DNA of 64,000 nt from Falciphora oryzae (Eukaryota; Ascomycota; Sordariomycetes; Magnaporthales; Magnaporthaceae), in NCBI GenBank assembly GCA_000733355.1, contig JNVV01000001.1, positions 1,253,218 to 1,317,217 on the forward strand. The letters are read 5' to 3'. Shown piece by piece: positions 24,001 through 36,794 of the stretch. The position numbers were made by a program, and so were the translations under genes. Every line of letters starts with the position of its first letter. Positions within the stretch are counted from its first letter, which is position 1. The notes under the pieces were generated by a model. It saw only the letters and a list, made by a program, of their open reading frames with translations. It was not told the origin of the DNA and made no database searches.

Positions 24001-27000
24001 CCGTGAAGGATGGATGGATGGGTCCTGGGGCGGGTCGTTGCGCCCGCCCCTCGAGCAGCGGCCGGCACGCGTTTCCACACCTTCTCGAAGTCTTCTGGAA
24101 GGTTTCTAAAATCGGGCCCCTCGTTGCACCATAATGGGCGCACTCAGGGATTTGCACCAAACGGGATTGGTTCTAGCACTCCCGTCGCCCTCCAAGCCGC
24201 CTATCACGATCGAGAGGCACGTCCAGATCCCCACCAGCAGCCCCGTACGATCGGTGGCTCGTTCTCGTTGATAGGTCACTCACAGGCTGCCTGCTAGGTT
24301 TGAAGGAGTTTAGTGCAGCCCGCAGTCCAACTTTGCCAAATACAAAAGATGGTAATTTCGTTTGCAGCCCCTGACTTGTCATGCAGGCAGCCCACACCAC
24401 CATCCACACATCTCGGTGCCAGAGCCACCCAACAACAGGAACAAGCGCGAGAAACCAGGTGGCAGGCCAGCCACGACCGGATTATGACGCCAGAAATAGG
24501 CTTTGCAGAGATTGACTAGATGAGCGGATGACCAGCATGGCGAAAACGACGGAAGGGGAAGCTATTGCCGGCGGCGCATCCTTTGATTCGCCGCCCCCGA
24601 GTTGGCTTTCCCAGGGCCGCATAACTGAGGTGCCTCGCTGGCGTTCGTTAGCCACGAGCTTCTTTCTTTACTTGGAACATCACACGGAGGGCGAGGCGGC
24701 TGGCATGAGGAGTGGACCAGCCTTGGTTGCGGCGGCGACCCGCACCGTATGGTGATCTGAACGGCGTGTCCGGGAGGACTCTCCCCCAGGGGAGCCTGCA
24801 CGACTCCGTCCACTCCTTCCCTCTCCCTACCGCGGCACCCTTTTTTTTTTTTTTTTTTTATTCAAACCATCCCACCCGCACGGCTGGGTTACACGGTGCA
24901 CCCGTTGGTCCCCAGGTGGGGAATCGCTCCAGCTGGCGTGGTCCATAACGACGAAACATTGCGTCTTCGTCTTTTCAACAGCGACGGCGGACGGGGTGGC
25001 CGCCCGTTTTGCGCCTCGCTAACCCCACTCCGTTACCCATCCGTCATAAGCAACGTAACCGGGAGACTAGAGACGACGGGTGATGGAGCCTTGGCTGCGG
25101 CATGTAGCGGGTTGTCCCTGTATCGTGGGCAAGCGCGGCGCATCTCGGGTTGTGATGGTATATACATTCTGTATCTGACATGTTTCACCAGGGTGCACCC
25201 GCCATTTTCGAGATTGCCGGATTGTCCGTCGTGACAAGCTACGCCCTGCCCGCCCTCTCCCTCCACGCTCCAAGAGGTGTGGGGGCTAAGGCAAGACGGT
25301 GGTGACGAACATGCAGGCGATGTCACCTCAGGGTACCCATTGACGGTCTGTTCTGCTACGCGCGCAAGGGGGAAATGGCGGAGGCCCTTTCGGCATAACC
25401 ACAGTCGTATACCTTCGCTAGGAGGGTTATGTGCTCTTGCCTCTCTAGGCGTGCGTCCTGCCGGCCGGCGGGGCCGTTGAGGCATGCCGTGTATGGCACA
25501 CATTGCATGTACCTCGATACCGGGTCAACATGTTGCATTTCCTTGCACATCCGCGCACAAAAGTACCTTGGTATGGAGTACCTCAAGGCGTGGGCTCCAG
25601 GGCAGGGCGCGCAGATGAGGCTGACATCACTCGCAGGTTGACTGCGTGTGGATTGTGCCGACGCAGGTTCAATCTCTGGCCCCTGCTCTGAAGCCGACCC
25701 AAGTGTGCCCGAGCGTCCTTCTGGAAAGATTTGATGATTCGAAGATCTGCGAGTGGTCGGGGGGCAGGTGGAGGGGGGCGGTCTCATGCTAAGGTTACGC
25801 AACCGCAATTTCTCTTCCGAGACAAAACCACGCCCAATCGCCAGGAGGTGAAGTGGGAAGGAGGATTGTGTAAGCACAGCAGTGCAGACACGGATATCCG
25901 ATCAAGGGAATTGCCCGCCTGCATCGATCCCCTTGGTGGGAAATAAAGGGCTCCTTTTTGCTTGCCTCCATGGGTTCGCGAGGATGAGGTCGGCTCGGTG
26001 GTGCTGTCTGTCAACTGAACTGCACCTGTTTCAATTCGCCCCATATCGGTCCCTGTGTGAAGATGGCTGCACACCCCTGAAAATCTGACCATCTGGGGGC
26101 TGACCAACAGGAGCTGTCAACATATGCTTGGGAAAAAGAAAGAACAAAACGAGACTGGTGGCTGGGAAGCGGGCTCAGAAACAAATAATAACGACCAGAC
26201 AGAGTTGGCGCTGTGGCTGGGCAGATCAGCTGTGCGCTCCATGTGACGATTCTATTCCAGGACCCGCCCAAGCCAACCAGCTCGCGGCGTGTCGTCGCGA
26301 ATGCGCTGGGTGGTGCAGCACATGTATTATCGACCTCTTGAAGACCCAGTGCCTCTGGTTCCCACTAGTACTGCCATCTCCTCTGGCCATTACATTCAAG
26401 CCCAGCGATTTCCCAAGCGAGGCAGATCACCGAGAGCCACGGGAGCGGGATTGATGCTGATTATAGCAGCCTGATTTCGGATCGCTGGTGTTGACTCGTC
26501 CACAGAGGCGTTCGGTGCCCAGCGCAAGAAACCAGCATGAGCCCACCCCCGGGCTGAAGGTCGCCACCACCCTTGGAGGAAAATTCTGTTATTAATGGTT
26601 AAAGCGTCACCAGTCAGTTGCACGTATAGCGCGACATGGTATCACGGAGGAATGGGATTGAGGACGGCAAGTCAATGTTTTCTTTGGGTTGGGTGCCCGC
26701 TCTCGCCAGCAGCGCGCACCAGGCGATCGAGAGATGCAGCTTCCAAGTCTGGTGATCCCAAAGTCCGTCCACGGCTTGCCCATTGAAGCGCCCCACACGT
26801 GCGACCCCTGCCTTCGATTCGTTTTCGAAAGGAAGGTCGGGTCTGGTGCTCCCTGCAACCGTCCGTGCCGCGTCGGTGGCTCCTGCCTGCGCTCCTGGCC
26901 TGCCTGGTGCCCTGGTACCTCGATGTGGATGTGAAATAAGCACGGGCATCCTGAAATGTTGCATTGCCAGCGGCTTTCCTAGGTGAAGTCCCGAAGTACC

Positions 27001-28836
27001 TGAGCCACCCCGGCACACCCAGGCGAGCGGCCCCGGGGGCACTGTTCCACCCTAGCACCCGATTAGGCTTAGCGCATGACCTTGGCATCTGGTTTACCGT
27101 AGCTATTGAATGGTTGTCCTTCATTTTTTCTATTATTGTTTTTTTTTTTTTTCCCTTGCGTGGTCCCTTTGAAAACTCCGTCACACATCGATTACCCTTA
27201 CCGTTTCCCCCATATACCCATCCGCGCTTCCCCTTCCATGGACGTCGCCTCTAATTTTTTCCCCCCGGACCTCTGAACACTGAACCTGCGCCGAAAAAGT
27301 TTCCAGACCTACGGGAGGACGACCGCCAGACGACATCACGAACCAGCGCTACTCGGATCTTCAAGAGGTACGTGTGTTTTGCCTGTGGCTTTTGGCTCGC
27401 AACGCCCTCAACGCATTTGCCTGTCAACGTTTCTGGTGCGCTTTTGCGTTACTCAAAGTTTCCCAGTGGCTCCATCCGTTGCCATCTGCGACAACGGGAA
27501 ACCCTTCTGGACACCTGTCGAGTCCTCAATCAAGTCTTCCTCACACATCCATCACCGTCGTCGGCTGCCTGTGCTCGAGACGTAGTCATCCCTTGCTGGT
27601 CTTGATTTGGCGGTCTCGAGCGCTTCTGTCGCACACGTCTCCATCGACCACTGGGCGGGACGCGTATGCACTGCGCGACTGGAACTCGACGGGCCCGCCA
27701 TCCGCTCGTTTTCTCGACCAAGCTTCTGAAGCACGCCCAAGACTAATAAGCTCGCCTGACGCACACAGAGCGGTATACCACACACGGGCCCCGGCACCTA
27801 TCCTGTCCGAGACGCCCACCCAGGCAGACGCAATCGCCACCCGAATATCGTGTATCCCGATCCTTAGTTCGAGGAGCTCCTTCCGCTAGTCAAGGAGCGA
27901 GAGCTTGTTCGTCCAGGTCCCCAGGTCACGGCAAGGAAAGCGCGACGGGACAGCCGGTAGAAATCCACGGCGGCTGCGAAGCACAGGAAGACCGCAATCT
28001 GCACCACGCGAACTTTCCTCAGAGCTGTTTCTTGCGAAGCTTCCTGCAGCTCTAGCTCGAGTGGTCGGCAGGAAATCGCCAAATACCTGATTCGGACCTG
28101 GTCCTCAAGGTGTCGACGTCGTGTGGGCCCAAGCTGGAGAACTCGGCGCGTATGGTCAAAGCTCCCTGACCCTCGAAGCAACATACGCATCCTGGCGACT
28201 CTTTGGGCACGACGGTCGCAGCAGCCCAAACAAGCAATCAAGAGTCTGCTGCTGCCTCCTGCGCATTTTTTGTGTAGCTTTTTCGTCGCTTGACGCCAGT
28301 GCTTGCCCTATCGTAGTGTAAGTTACGGTTTCCGCCAGTGGCTTGAGCAACCCCATCACACCGCTGCCCCAACCCCGGTCCCCGGACGCCGCTGTGTCAT
28401 CAACGGCCATGACCACCACAGGATCACGGCCCCGGATTTCCTGTATGACGAATCGTCAATCGTGCACTTCCCGGTGGCCTCGCCAACCATCGTCAACTAT
28501 CGCAACACGCACATCCCAGGCACACAATGCTGTCATACCCCCTTTCGCCCCGGGGGCCGCTCCCTCGTTTTCTGATCGGATGCACTGACAGGTTCCAGCT
28601 TTTAGTATTCGGATGTGCAGCTCTCGCTGAATTGCCGAAGACACGCTCCTATCATAGGAACGAGGACAAAAGTAAAGTGAGACGATTTCCCCTCAGTTTG
28701 CCGCTCTCCACAGTGGAGGCGAACTGCTGGTCAAAGCGTGCGCCAACGCCTTGATCACGGAGTGTCCTCGCCCGGCCGATCTGATACTGATTCTCGTTCC
28801 TCCCGCAGCTGCTCCCGGACAGACAGGTTTTGCACT
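21097..28836. other. 7.7-kb stretch with no recognisable gene
   Basis: The first few hundred bases must hold the ABD1 3' end. The right part (from about 27250) is probably the long leader and promoter of the C2H2 regulator, with many short upstream frames and possible leader introns. Landmarks are a purine-rich block at about 23148-23210, a T19 run at 24841-24859 and a T14 run at 27139-27152. The longest open frames (for example about 201 codons at 22674-23279) have no recognised motif or convincing codon use. No transposon frame, terminal repeat, tRNA box pair or rRNA is seen. Confidence 0.5.
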
Positions 28837-30406
<1,570 letters not shown>

Positions 30407-32016
30407 TCTATCTTTACATTTTCTTTTTTGTTCGCCATTTCTTTCTATTGGTCTGTCTTTTTTCTTTTTTCATATCATACCCCGGGCTTGCTGTCCCTTT
30501 TTTTTTTTTTTGTGGCAAAATTTAAAGGATTCTGTCCCTTGACTGGGGAGCTCGCTCATGCGACAATTTCCCCGAAAAAAAGTCGGGAGGAATCTGTGAT
30601 CACTAATACGAAATGCCTGTTTCCCTCGTACTTTTTGTTTTCGGTTCCGTCCCCGGAACCCTCTCCATTCACCACACGGAAAAAAAAAATCACATTTCCT
30701 TTGTCACACGGGCTTTAGAAGGGTCATGGTCATGGGAGTTTCCTACAGAGTGGATCACAAAAGGCTGGTGTTCAACTTACAATGTAATCGAATAGCATGA
30801 GTTACGGCTGCGGTGCTCTGGGGCCTTTTCCCTTTTTCTAATCCCCCAAGCCCGCGCTTTTCTATTCTCTGTTTGCTTTATTTCCTTTGGTACCATTTCA
30901 TTTTTGCGTTTAGCCCGGGCCTCGACAGGGAATGCACAGGGACGGGACGGTATGTAGACTATAGCAGCAAAGCTAGCCCAGGCACGTTTCGAGAATCATA
31001 ATAGCAGGATCTTGATTTCTCATCAGCTTTGGCGGTCCTCACTCTGGTTGGCTAGGCACTTGACCGGCTTGGAACCTGGCTGGCTAGGCTTGCTTGCCGC
31101 CTCTGCGCTTCTCGGACGCGGCAGCCCCTATGAAGCCCAAGCACGTGGATGGGCGCGCGCTTCATGGACTGGCGGAACGAGGCGGACGTTGGACTCGTGA
31201 GCGGGCTTCCCTAGACCAGCCTCAGTTGCTCGCCATCGCACGGATTGGCCACCCTGGCGCGCTGCCAAAAAGTGCACGAGCCCGCCGTGCTTTACTGTGC
31301 AACAATGCTGCCATTTGTACCGTGCGACGCCCGCTGGACTGGGGCTCTTTGGGGGTGTGGGCCCAGACCCCCTGGGCTGGTAGCACCGCACCGCGGACTT
31401 CCAGGGACCGTCTCTGGTGCTTGGCTGATGTGACGTCTCAAAACCCGGCGGTCCAAGACCAAAAAGTCTCGAGGACTTTTGATTTTCTGATTACTATTCA
31501 GCCGGCGAACAACAAACAGCACAAGGGCCCCGACGCGAGCTGCAGCTCGGATCCTTGGAAGCCCTGGCACGGATGACATATTCGTTGATTGGGTGTTTTC
31601 CGCGCTGCGGGTAATGGTCTTTTTGTTTTGTCCCTCGCGGGGAAGGGGGGGTGCGAGCATGGCCACTTGGGAGATGTGGCCGCGTTATATACACCACCTA
31701 CCTAGTAGACAAGGCCAGTTGGACTCTCGCCCAGCCATGTATGGTAGAGGTTAGCAGGTGTTGGCCTTTTCTAATTCCGAACAATCAAATCCCTTCGGAT
31801 CGCCTCTCCGCGGAACAAACGTTCTGCCCCGGGACCTGAGGGCATCTTGGCTTGCCTTGCCTTTCGCCTTCCTGTCCTGTTCTGTCCTCTCCTCCCCATC
31901 TCGACACTTCCGATCCCATCCACTCTTGTCTGCCTCATACACCAATTTGCTCCGCAGGAATATCCGGCGTGCTGCTGTCTTGCTGCTACCCGCTACCTTC
32001 GAACCAACAAAAGAAG
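30407..32016. promoter_or_regulatory. intergenic region, C2H2 gene to DsbA-like gene
   Basis: The left part is T-rich (runs at about 30430-30515) and is probably the 3' untranslated region of the C2H2 gene. The right part is the promoter and leader of the DsbA-like gene. Open frames up to about 160 codons on either strand show nothing conserved. Confidence 0.4.
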
Positions 32017-33610
32017 ATGCCGCGGATCAGGGTGGATATCTACTCGGACACCGGGTGTCCCTGGTGCTACATCGGCAACAAGTACCTGGGCCTCGCCATC
32101 GAGCAGTTCTCCAGCCGGAACCCGGACGCCGTCTTCGAGCTGGCCTGGCACCCTTTCTTCCTGTTTCCCAACGCCAAAGTCTCTGGTGGGTTTACTTTTT
32201 CGGCTTTGAAATTCGCTAGTCTCTTGTCGCCCTCCTCCATGGATGGCACTTCTCGGCCCTTGAGAAGAGATCCACTCCGTCAGGCTTGCTTCTAGGCGGG
32301 CCCTTTGGATCGTGGAAAGAGCCCGATATCCACCTACTCACTCTCTTCAGCCTCACCCCTGCCGATCCCTCCTCTAGAGGACCACTCCAAAGCGCCATGA
32401 AGCGGCGAAGCCCGTGCTTCCGTCACGATCTATCGACCAGTAGCGCAGACGAGTGGGGATGAGTGAGCTGGAACTGGCACAAAAGGAGAATATGCGTGTG
32501 TATGAGGAAAGGCGTGAGAAACAGAAGTATCCCGCCAAAGTTGGCGGATGTCACACACAAACACTATACTCGGCCATATCGCTTTGACGGAACCAGGCCT
32601 TGGTGAAGGAGAAAAAAGAAAGAAAGATATGCATGAAACGATATGCTAACTTGGGACGATCCAGCATACAACAAAGGGGACGTGTACCGCAAGATCATGG
32701 GGCCCGAGCGCGCCGCCAGCTGGTTCCGCAGCCTCGACGCCGCCGCGGGGCCCCTGGGCATCCGGTTCGACTGGAGCGGCAGGACGGGCCACACGGCCGA
32801 CTCCCACAAGCTCTTGCTGCGCGCCTCGGACCTCGGCAGGGCGTCGCCCGGGGGTGGCGGCAGCCTTCAACAACAACAACAACAACAGCATCCACCAGAG
32901 TTGGCCACCGAGTCGCCCGGCGACAACGACAGACAAGCGACGTCGTATCCCTCGCCGCCGAGCTCGGGCGCCCAAGATGACGGCGACGATGGTGATGGCG
33001 ACGAGGGCAGCGACTCCAATGGGGGTGACGACAACAACAACGACGTGCCGACCTCGACATCCACAACGGCCGGGCCAGACGACGGCAGCAGTAGCAGCAG
33101 TGCCCCGCTTCGAAGGCTGCTCCGGCACGTCTTCGAGGGCTCGTTCGAGCGCGGGCGCGACATCTCGGACCGCGCGTTCCTGGCCGAGGCGGCCGTGGCG
33201 GCGGGCGTCGCGGCCGACGCGGCCGAGGTCTTCCGGTGGCTCGACCACCCGNNNNNNNNNNNNNNNNNNNNNNNNNNNNNNNNNNNNNNNNNNNNNNNNN
33301 NNNNNNNNNNNNNNNNNNNNNNNNNNNNNNNNNNNNNNNNNNNNNNNNNNNNNNNNNNNNNNNNNNNNNNNNNNNNNNNNNNNNNNNNNNNNNNNNNNNN
33401 NNNNNNNNNNNNNNNNNNNNNNNNNNNNNNNNNNNNNNNNNNNNNNNNNNNNNNNNNNNNNNNNNNCGGACGGCGCGCGGGGCCGAGGCCGCGGGCGTCG
33501 CGGGCGTGCCGTGCTTCGTCGTCCAGGGAAAGTTCAAGGTCGGCGGCGCCCAGCCGCCCGACGTCTTTCTGGGCCTGTTTGACCGTCTCGGCAAGGAGGG
33601 GCGGGTGTGA
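32017..33610 (+). CDS. DsbA/FrnE-like thioredoxin-fold oxidoreductase (assembly gap inside)
   Basis: Member of the DsbA/FrnE superfamily of thiol oxidoreductases (thioredoxin fold). Exon 1 32017-32185 starts MPRIRVDIYSDTGCPWCYIG with the CPWC active site at residues 14-17, followed by LAWHPFFLFPNAK. A 479-bp intron (GTGGGT donor, CCAG acceptor at 32664) is long for this window. Exon 2 runs from 32665 (AYNKGDVYRKIMGPERAASW) to the TGA at 33608-33610. About residues 116-205 are a low-complexity insert: a CAA-encoded Gln run, then Asp/Gly/Ser/Asn-rich sequence. Family sequence resumes with LLRHVFEGSFERGRDISDRA, is lost in a 215-N gap, and ends with AGVPCFVVQGKFKVGGAQ. The frames on the two sides of the gap differ, so the gap size is only an estimate. 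The cellular role is not evident. Confidence 0.85.
33252..33466. other. assembly gap (215 Ns)
   Basis: This run of Ns lies within exon 2 of the DsbA-like gene, between very GC-rich Ala/Gly-coding flanks. If no intron is hidden, the true length must be a multiple of three to join the two coding frames, so 215 is not exact. Confidence 0.97.
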
Positions 33611-34278
33611 GGGTTGGGAACAGGAGGTAGGAACAGGAGGTGGGAACAAGAGGTGGGAACAAGAGGTGGGAACAAGAGGTGGGAACAAGAGAAGGGAAGG
33701 AGAGAAGGGAAGGGGAAGAAGAGCATTCGGGTTGGGCATAGGGTCGGGTCTGGCCCTGATTATCACAAGGGTGAAAAAGGGGCTGTCTACCTGGAAGCCC
33801 CGAGGCGTCGCAATGTATGAACGTCGCAATGTATGAACCGGGTTGGATTTGACTGGCGTTTTGCGGTGTGCATCCATGGGTCGGTGTTTATTTTGCGGGA
33901 TAAAGAAGCGCAGAGGTAGATAGATTACGAGGAATCAGTTGTTCGGGGTCGGCCATTCCGCGGCAGAGATACCAACCTTTGTTATGTGACTATGTCTTCT
34001 ATCTTGGGGTCGTCCTTTGCATGGGTATCGTCTCAAGGGGAGGGAGAGATGATAAAAACAACTAAGAGATGCAGTGCGCTGAAATGTGAATCCTAAGCCA
34101 TACCAGAAACCAGAACCCCGACTTTCGCAGAAGGCGGTTCTCCAAAATAAGCAAGCCCTAAACGCCTCTATAATACCCGCGTTTCCATGCCGCCAACGGC
34201 TAGATCGTCTTTTCTTTGTTTGCACAGAACAAGGGGGAAATCAATCGGAAACCGAAAGGGCAGACAAGCAAGAAACCT
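33611..34278. other. convergent 3' region (DsbA-like gene/TFIIE-beta)
   Basis: The region holds the minisatellite and the 3' ends of two facing genes. No gene is recognised. Confidence 0.45.
33617..33692. repeat. 13-bp minisatellite just after the DsbA-like stop codon
   Basis: Five full 13-bp units and one partial unit of the type GGAACAAGAGGTG stand in tandem, beginning 7 bp after the stop codon. The first two units carry G instead of A at the eighth base, so the units have diverged from the left side. A purine-rich tail follows. Confidence 0.9.
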
Positions 34279-35145
34279 TCACTTTTGGGGAAAGTCCTTG
34301 AGGATGTGGGCCATGTGGGTGTTGGTGGTGGCGACGCCGCGGCGGGCCGACTTCTTCTTCTGCTTCTGCTTGCGCTCGACGGCCTGGATCTTGAGGCGCG
34401 GGTCCTCGCTCGTGGGCTTCTGGCCAACCTGGGTCAGCTTGCGCACGATGTCCTCGACCGGGGGCACCTCGACGCGGTGGAACAGGATCTTGAACTCGGC
34501 GTCGACGTCGTGGCTGAGGCTCGGGTCGTCGATCCAGACGGCGCGGGCGAGGCCGTCCTTCTTGGTGCGCACTACCAGCAGCTTGTGCTCGCGCTCCATG
34601 CGGTCGATGGTCTTCTCGCAGTCGGCCCAGCCGTCCTTGATGTCCTTGACGCTCACGCCCTGGGCCTGGCGGCGGCTGCGCAGGTGGGCCAGCAGCGACT
34701 GCTCGTCCTTGACACCCGGCAGGACCGGGTAGTGCTCGTAGGTGCCGCGGCGCCAGGCCTCGGCCGGGTCGGCTCCCGGGGCGGGCGGGTCGGTCTCGGG
34801 GTTGAACTTGACCTTGGTGTGGGTGAGCAGGCGCTCGCGCACCTCGCGCATCTTCTTCTCGTCGGCGCGCGTGAGGCCGACGTGGGCCAGCACGTCGTCG
34901 AGCGTCTTGGGCGTGCCCTCCTTCTTGAGGTACTCGACGATGTAGATGATGTTTGTGCCGACGTCGGTGCCGTAGCCCGTGTTGGCGGGCTGCGAGTAGA
35001 TGGGCGCGGCGGCGTCGCGCTTCTGCTTCTTGGTCGGTGTCGTCACCGTCCCGCCCGGCGCCGCTGATGTGGTCGAGGCCACCGACGGCGACGGCGACGG
35101 CGGCGGCCGCCTCGGGCCCTTTCCCGGACGGTCGAGGAAGGACAT
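34279..35145 (-). CDS. TFA2: transcription initiation factor TFIIE, beta subunit
   Basis: TFIIE-beta (Tfa2) pairs with TFIIE-alpha in the RNA polymerase II pre-initiation complex and helps recruit and regulate TFIIH. It is a single exon of 288 residues, near the usual fungal length. After a Pro/Ser-rich N-terminus (MSFLDRPGKGPRRPPPSPSP) the family core starts at YGTDVGTNIIYIVEYLKKEG, a winged-helix segment. A second winged helix follows around LRSRRQAQGVSVKDIKDGW and ITR-like VRTKKDGLARAVWIDDPSLS. The region FKILFHRVEVPPVEDIVRKL precedes a Lys-rich tail (RKQKQKKKSARRG) ending HILKDFPQK. It is the first of four consecutive minus-strand genes, but they are separate transcription units with long spacers. 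Confidence 0.95.
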   Translation of the reverse strand: MSFLDRPGKGPRRPPPSPSPSVASTTSAAPGGTVTTPTKKQKRDAAAPIYSQPANTGYGTDVGTNIIYIVEYLKKEGTPKTLDDVLAHVGLTRADEKKMREVRERLLTHTKVKFNPETDPPAPGADPAEAWRRGTYEHYPVLPGVKDEQSLLAHLRSRRQAQGVSVKDIKDGWADCEKTIDRMEREHKLLVVRTKKDGLARAVWIDDPSLSHDVDAEFKILFHRVEVPPVEDIVRKLTQVGQKPTSEDPRLKIQAVERKQKQKKKSARRGVATTNTHMAHILKDFPQK

Positions 35146-36182
35146 GTTTGCTTTTGCGTTGCGCTGCTCGCGTCGCCGATCGAGAGCAAGGCGGCGCGAT
35201 TTGTTTGCGAACCGAGCGGGTGTCGGATGCAGAGCGGGAATCCAAGGTAGGCAGCAGTAGTAGTAGCCGCTTCAGGAACTCAAAGGAACCTACCTTTGAG
35301 CGTAGGTACCGTCAATGCGGAGATGCCTGCTGCATGCAGGCACACGGCTCCACAGTAATTGGCCTGGTTCACTCAGAGCTTGTCTTCGCAACCAACCGAG
35401 GAAAAAACTCACTTTCCATGCAGCAGCCGTTCTCTCTGCTTGGATTTATTTTCGGTGAGTGCATGATGGGTGAAACTGGCTAGACGTTGCACGTCGGTAA
35501 TACTTTACTGTATGTGCACTGCGAGCCATCGGCTTGTGTGGACGTGCATGTGTCAGAACATTGCCCGTCGCCTTGGACGGCAGATGGACCTCCGAACAAT
35601 GTCCGTAACAGACAAAAAAGACGAAAGCGAACTCGGCTTCAGTTGGCTGGCGAAGTCCGCGCCATGCAAAAAAAGCTCGAGCAAAAAGATATCAACACAA
35701 CTTGCTGCCGTCGCAGCTACTCTAACCACCTAGCGCCATATGTAGAAAGCAACAGTACCGATATACATATCTCAGAGACACATCGGGTCCGAACCCCGAG
35801 CCTCCCCGTATATGTACCCAGGTAGTCGTCATAATCTTGGTCTATTAAAATGTCGCTATCTCGCAGTGCCCCTCGTAAAGCCCGCCCGTCCGCCCCGGAC
35901 CAAAAGAAAAACGAGGGGCGGCCTCGGTATCCCAGTGCAACCGGGTGCCTGGGTGTGTCTACCGCATGTCCCTCCGATAGCGGATATGCATGGGTGAAGC
36001 ATCCCTCTCCCCAAGATCCGCAAATTGCCTCCAACCAAGAATCCCGAGTTTTGAGGAAACGAGTCGCGGTCGAGCAGCCGACGCCGGTGTTTGGCTTCGT
36101 CCCCGCTGTTGCTTGGCCTTGTTGTTGCGTCCACGGTATCCTCCCGTGACCCCAAGTGGTGATCGTTGCATCGAGATGGAAT
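35146..36182. promoter_or_regulatory. TFIIE-beta promoter and cytochrome b5 3' region
   Basis: Both neighbours point left, so this region holds the TFIIE-beta upstream sequence and the 3' end of cytochrome b5. Short frames on both strands have no recognisable content. Confidence 0.45.
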
Positions 36183-36794
36183 CTAAGCCGATGTGGCCGC
36201 CTGCTGCTGCTGCAGGTACTGGTACGCGGCGTAGGCTGCAAGGCCACCGACCAGGATGACAGCGTACAGTCCAATGCCCATGCCTGCCGCGCTCGTCTGC
36301 GCGGCCGGGGCCAGAGATCCGGATGGCTGAGCCTTCGGTGTCGGGTCGCCGGCCTGTAGAGAACGGAGGGGTTCACGATTGTTAGCCGGGAAAAGAGTGT
36401 TCCCCGACAGAGAAAGAGGGGAGCAGGATGTGTGGGGAAGCAGGGAATCGGCAAACCCACCTGACGCTTCAGGTCACCAACCAGCATGGTGTTTAGCGTC
36501 TCGCGGGCCTCGTCGCTGTGGCCGACATCCTCGAAAGCCTCCGTTGCGTCCTGTCCGGCGACGTCCAGCATGACCTCCTCACCACCGCTGTATGTACGAG
36601 CCGAGGCTAGATTTAGCATGCGAAACCCAACAAGGCAAAGAAGAACGGACAGGGCGGAGTCAGAGTCCAACTTACGGATGCTCGTCGACAAACTTGGTCG
36701 CATCGTAGACCTTATCGTGGATCACCATGAACAGGTCCTTCTTGGTGTTGTGCTCGGCAACATCCTGGTAGGTGTACGTCTTGGTCTCGGCCAT
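36183..36794 (-). CDS. CYB5: cytochrome b5, tail-anchored
   Basis: Microsomal-type cytochrome b5 passes electrons to desaturases, hydroxylases and P450 enzymes at the ER membrane. Exons are 36676-36794, 36461-36587 and 36183-36353, with introns of 88 and 107 bp, giving 138 residues. It starts [20 protein letters not shown]. The haem ligands are His39 in DEHPGGEEVML and His63 in EDVGHSDEA, the canonical spacing. The first intron splits the HPGG motif codon for Pro. A Pro/Ala/Ser-rich linker follows, then one C-terminal transmembrane helix (about residues 107-128, [20 protein letters not shown]) and a short Gln-rich tail ([12 protein letters not shown]), consistent with a C-tail anchor facing the cytosol. 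Confidence 0.95.

Noticed and set aside
21097..28836. Decayed transposable element in the empty stretch
   Set aside because: No terminal or long direct repeats, no transposase or reverse-transcriptase motif, and no strong AT shift of the kind left by RIP mutation could be seen by eye.
35780..35800. T-arm-like string (CGGGTCCGAACCCCG)
   Set aside because: The loop is off consensus and no D-arm or acceptor complement is found upstream; treated as a chance hairpin.
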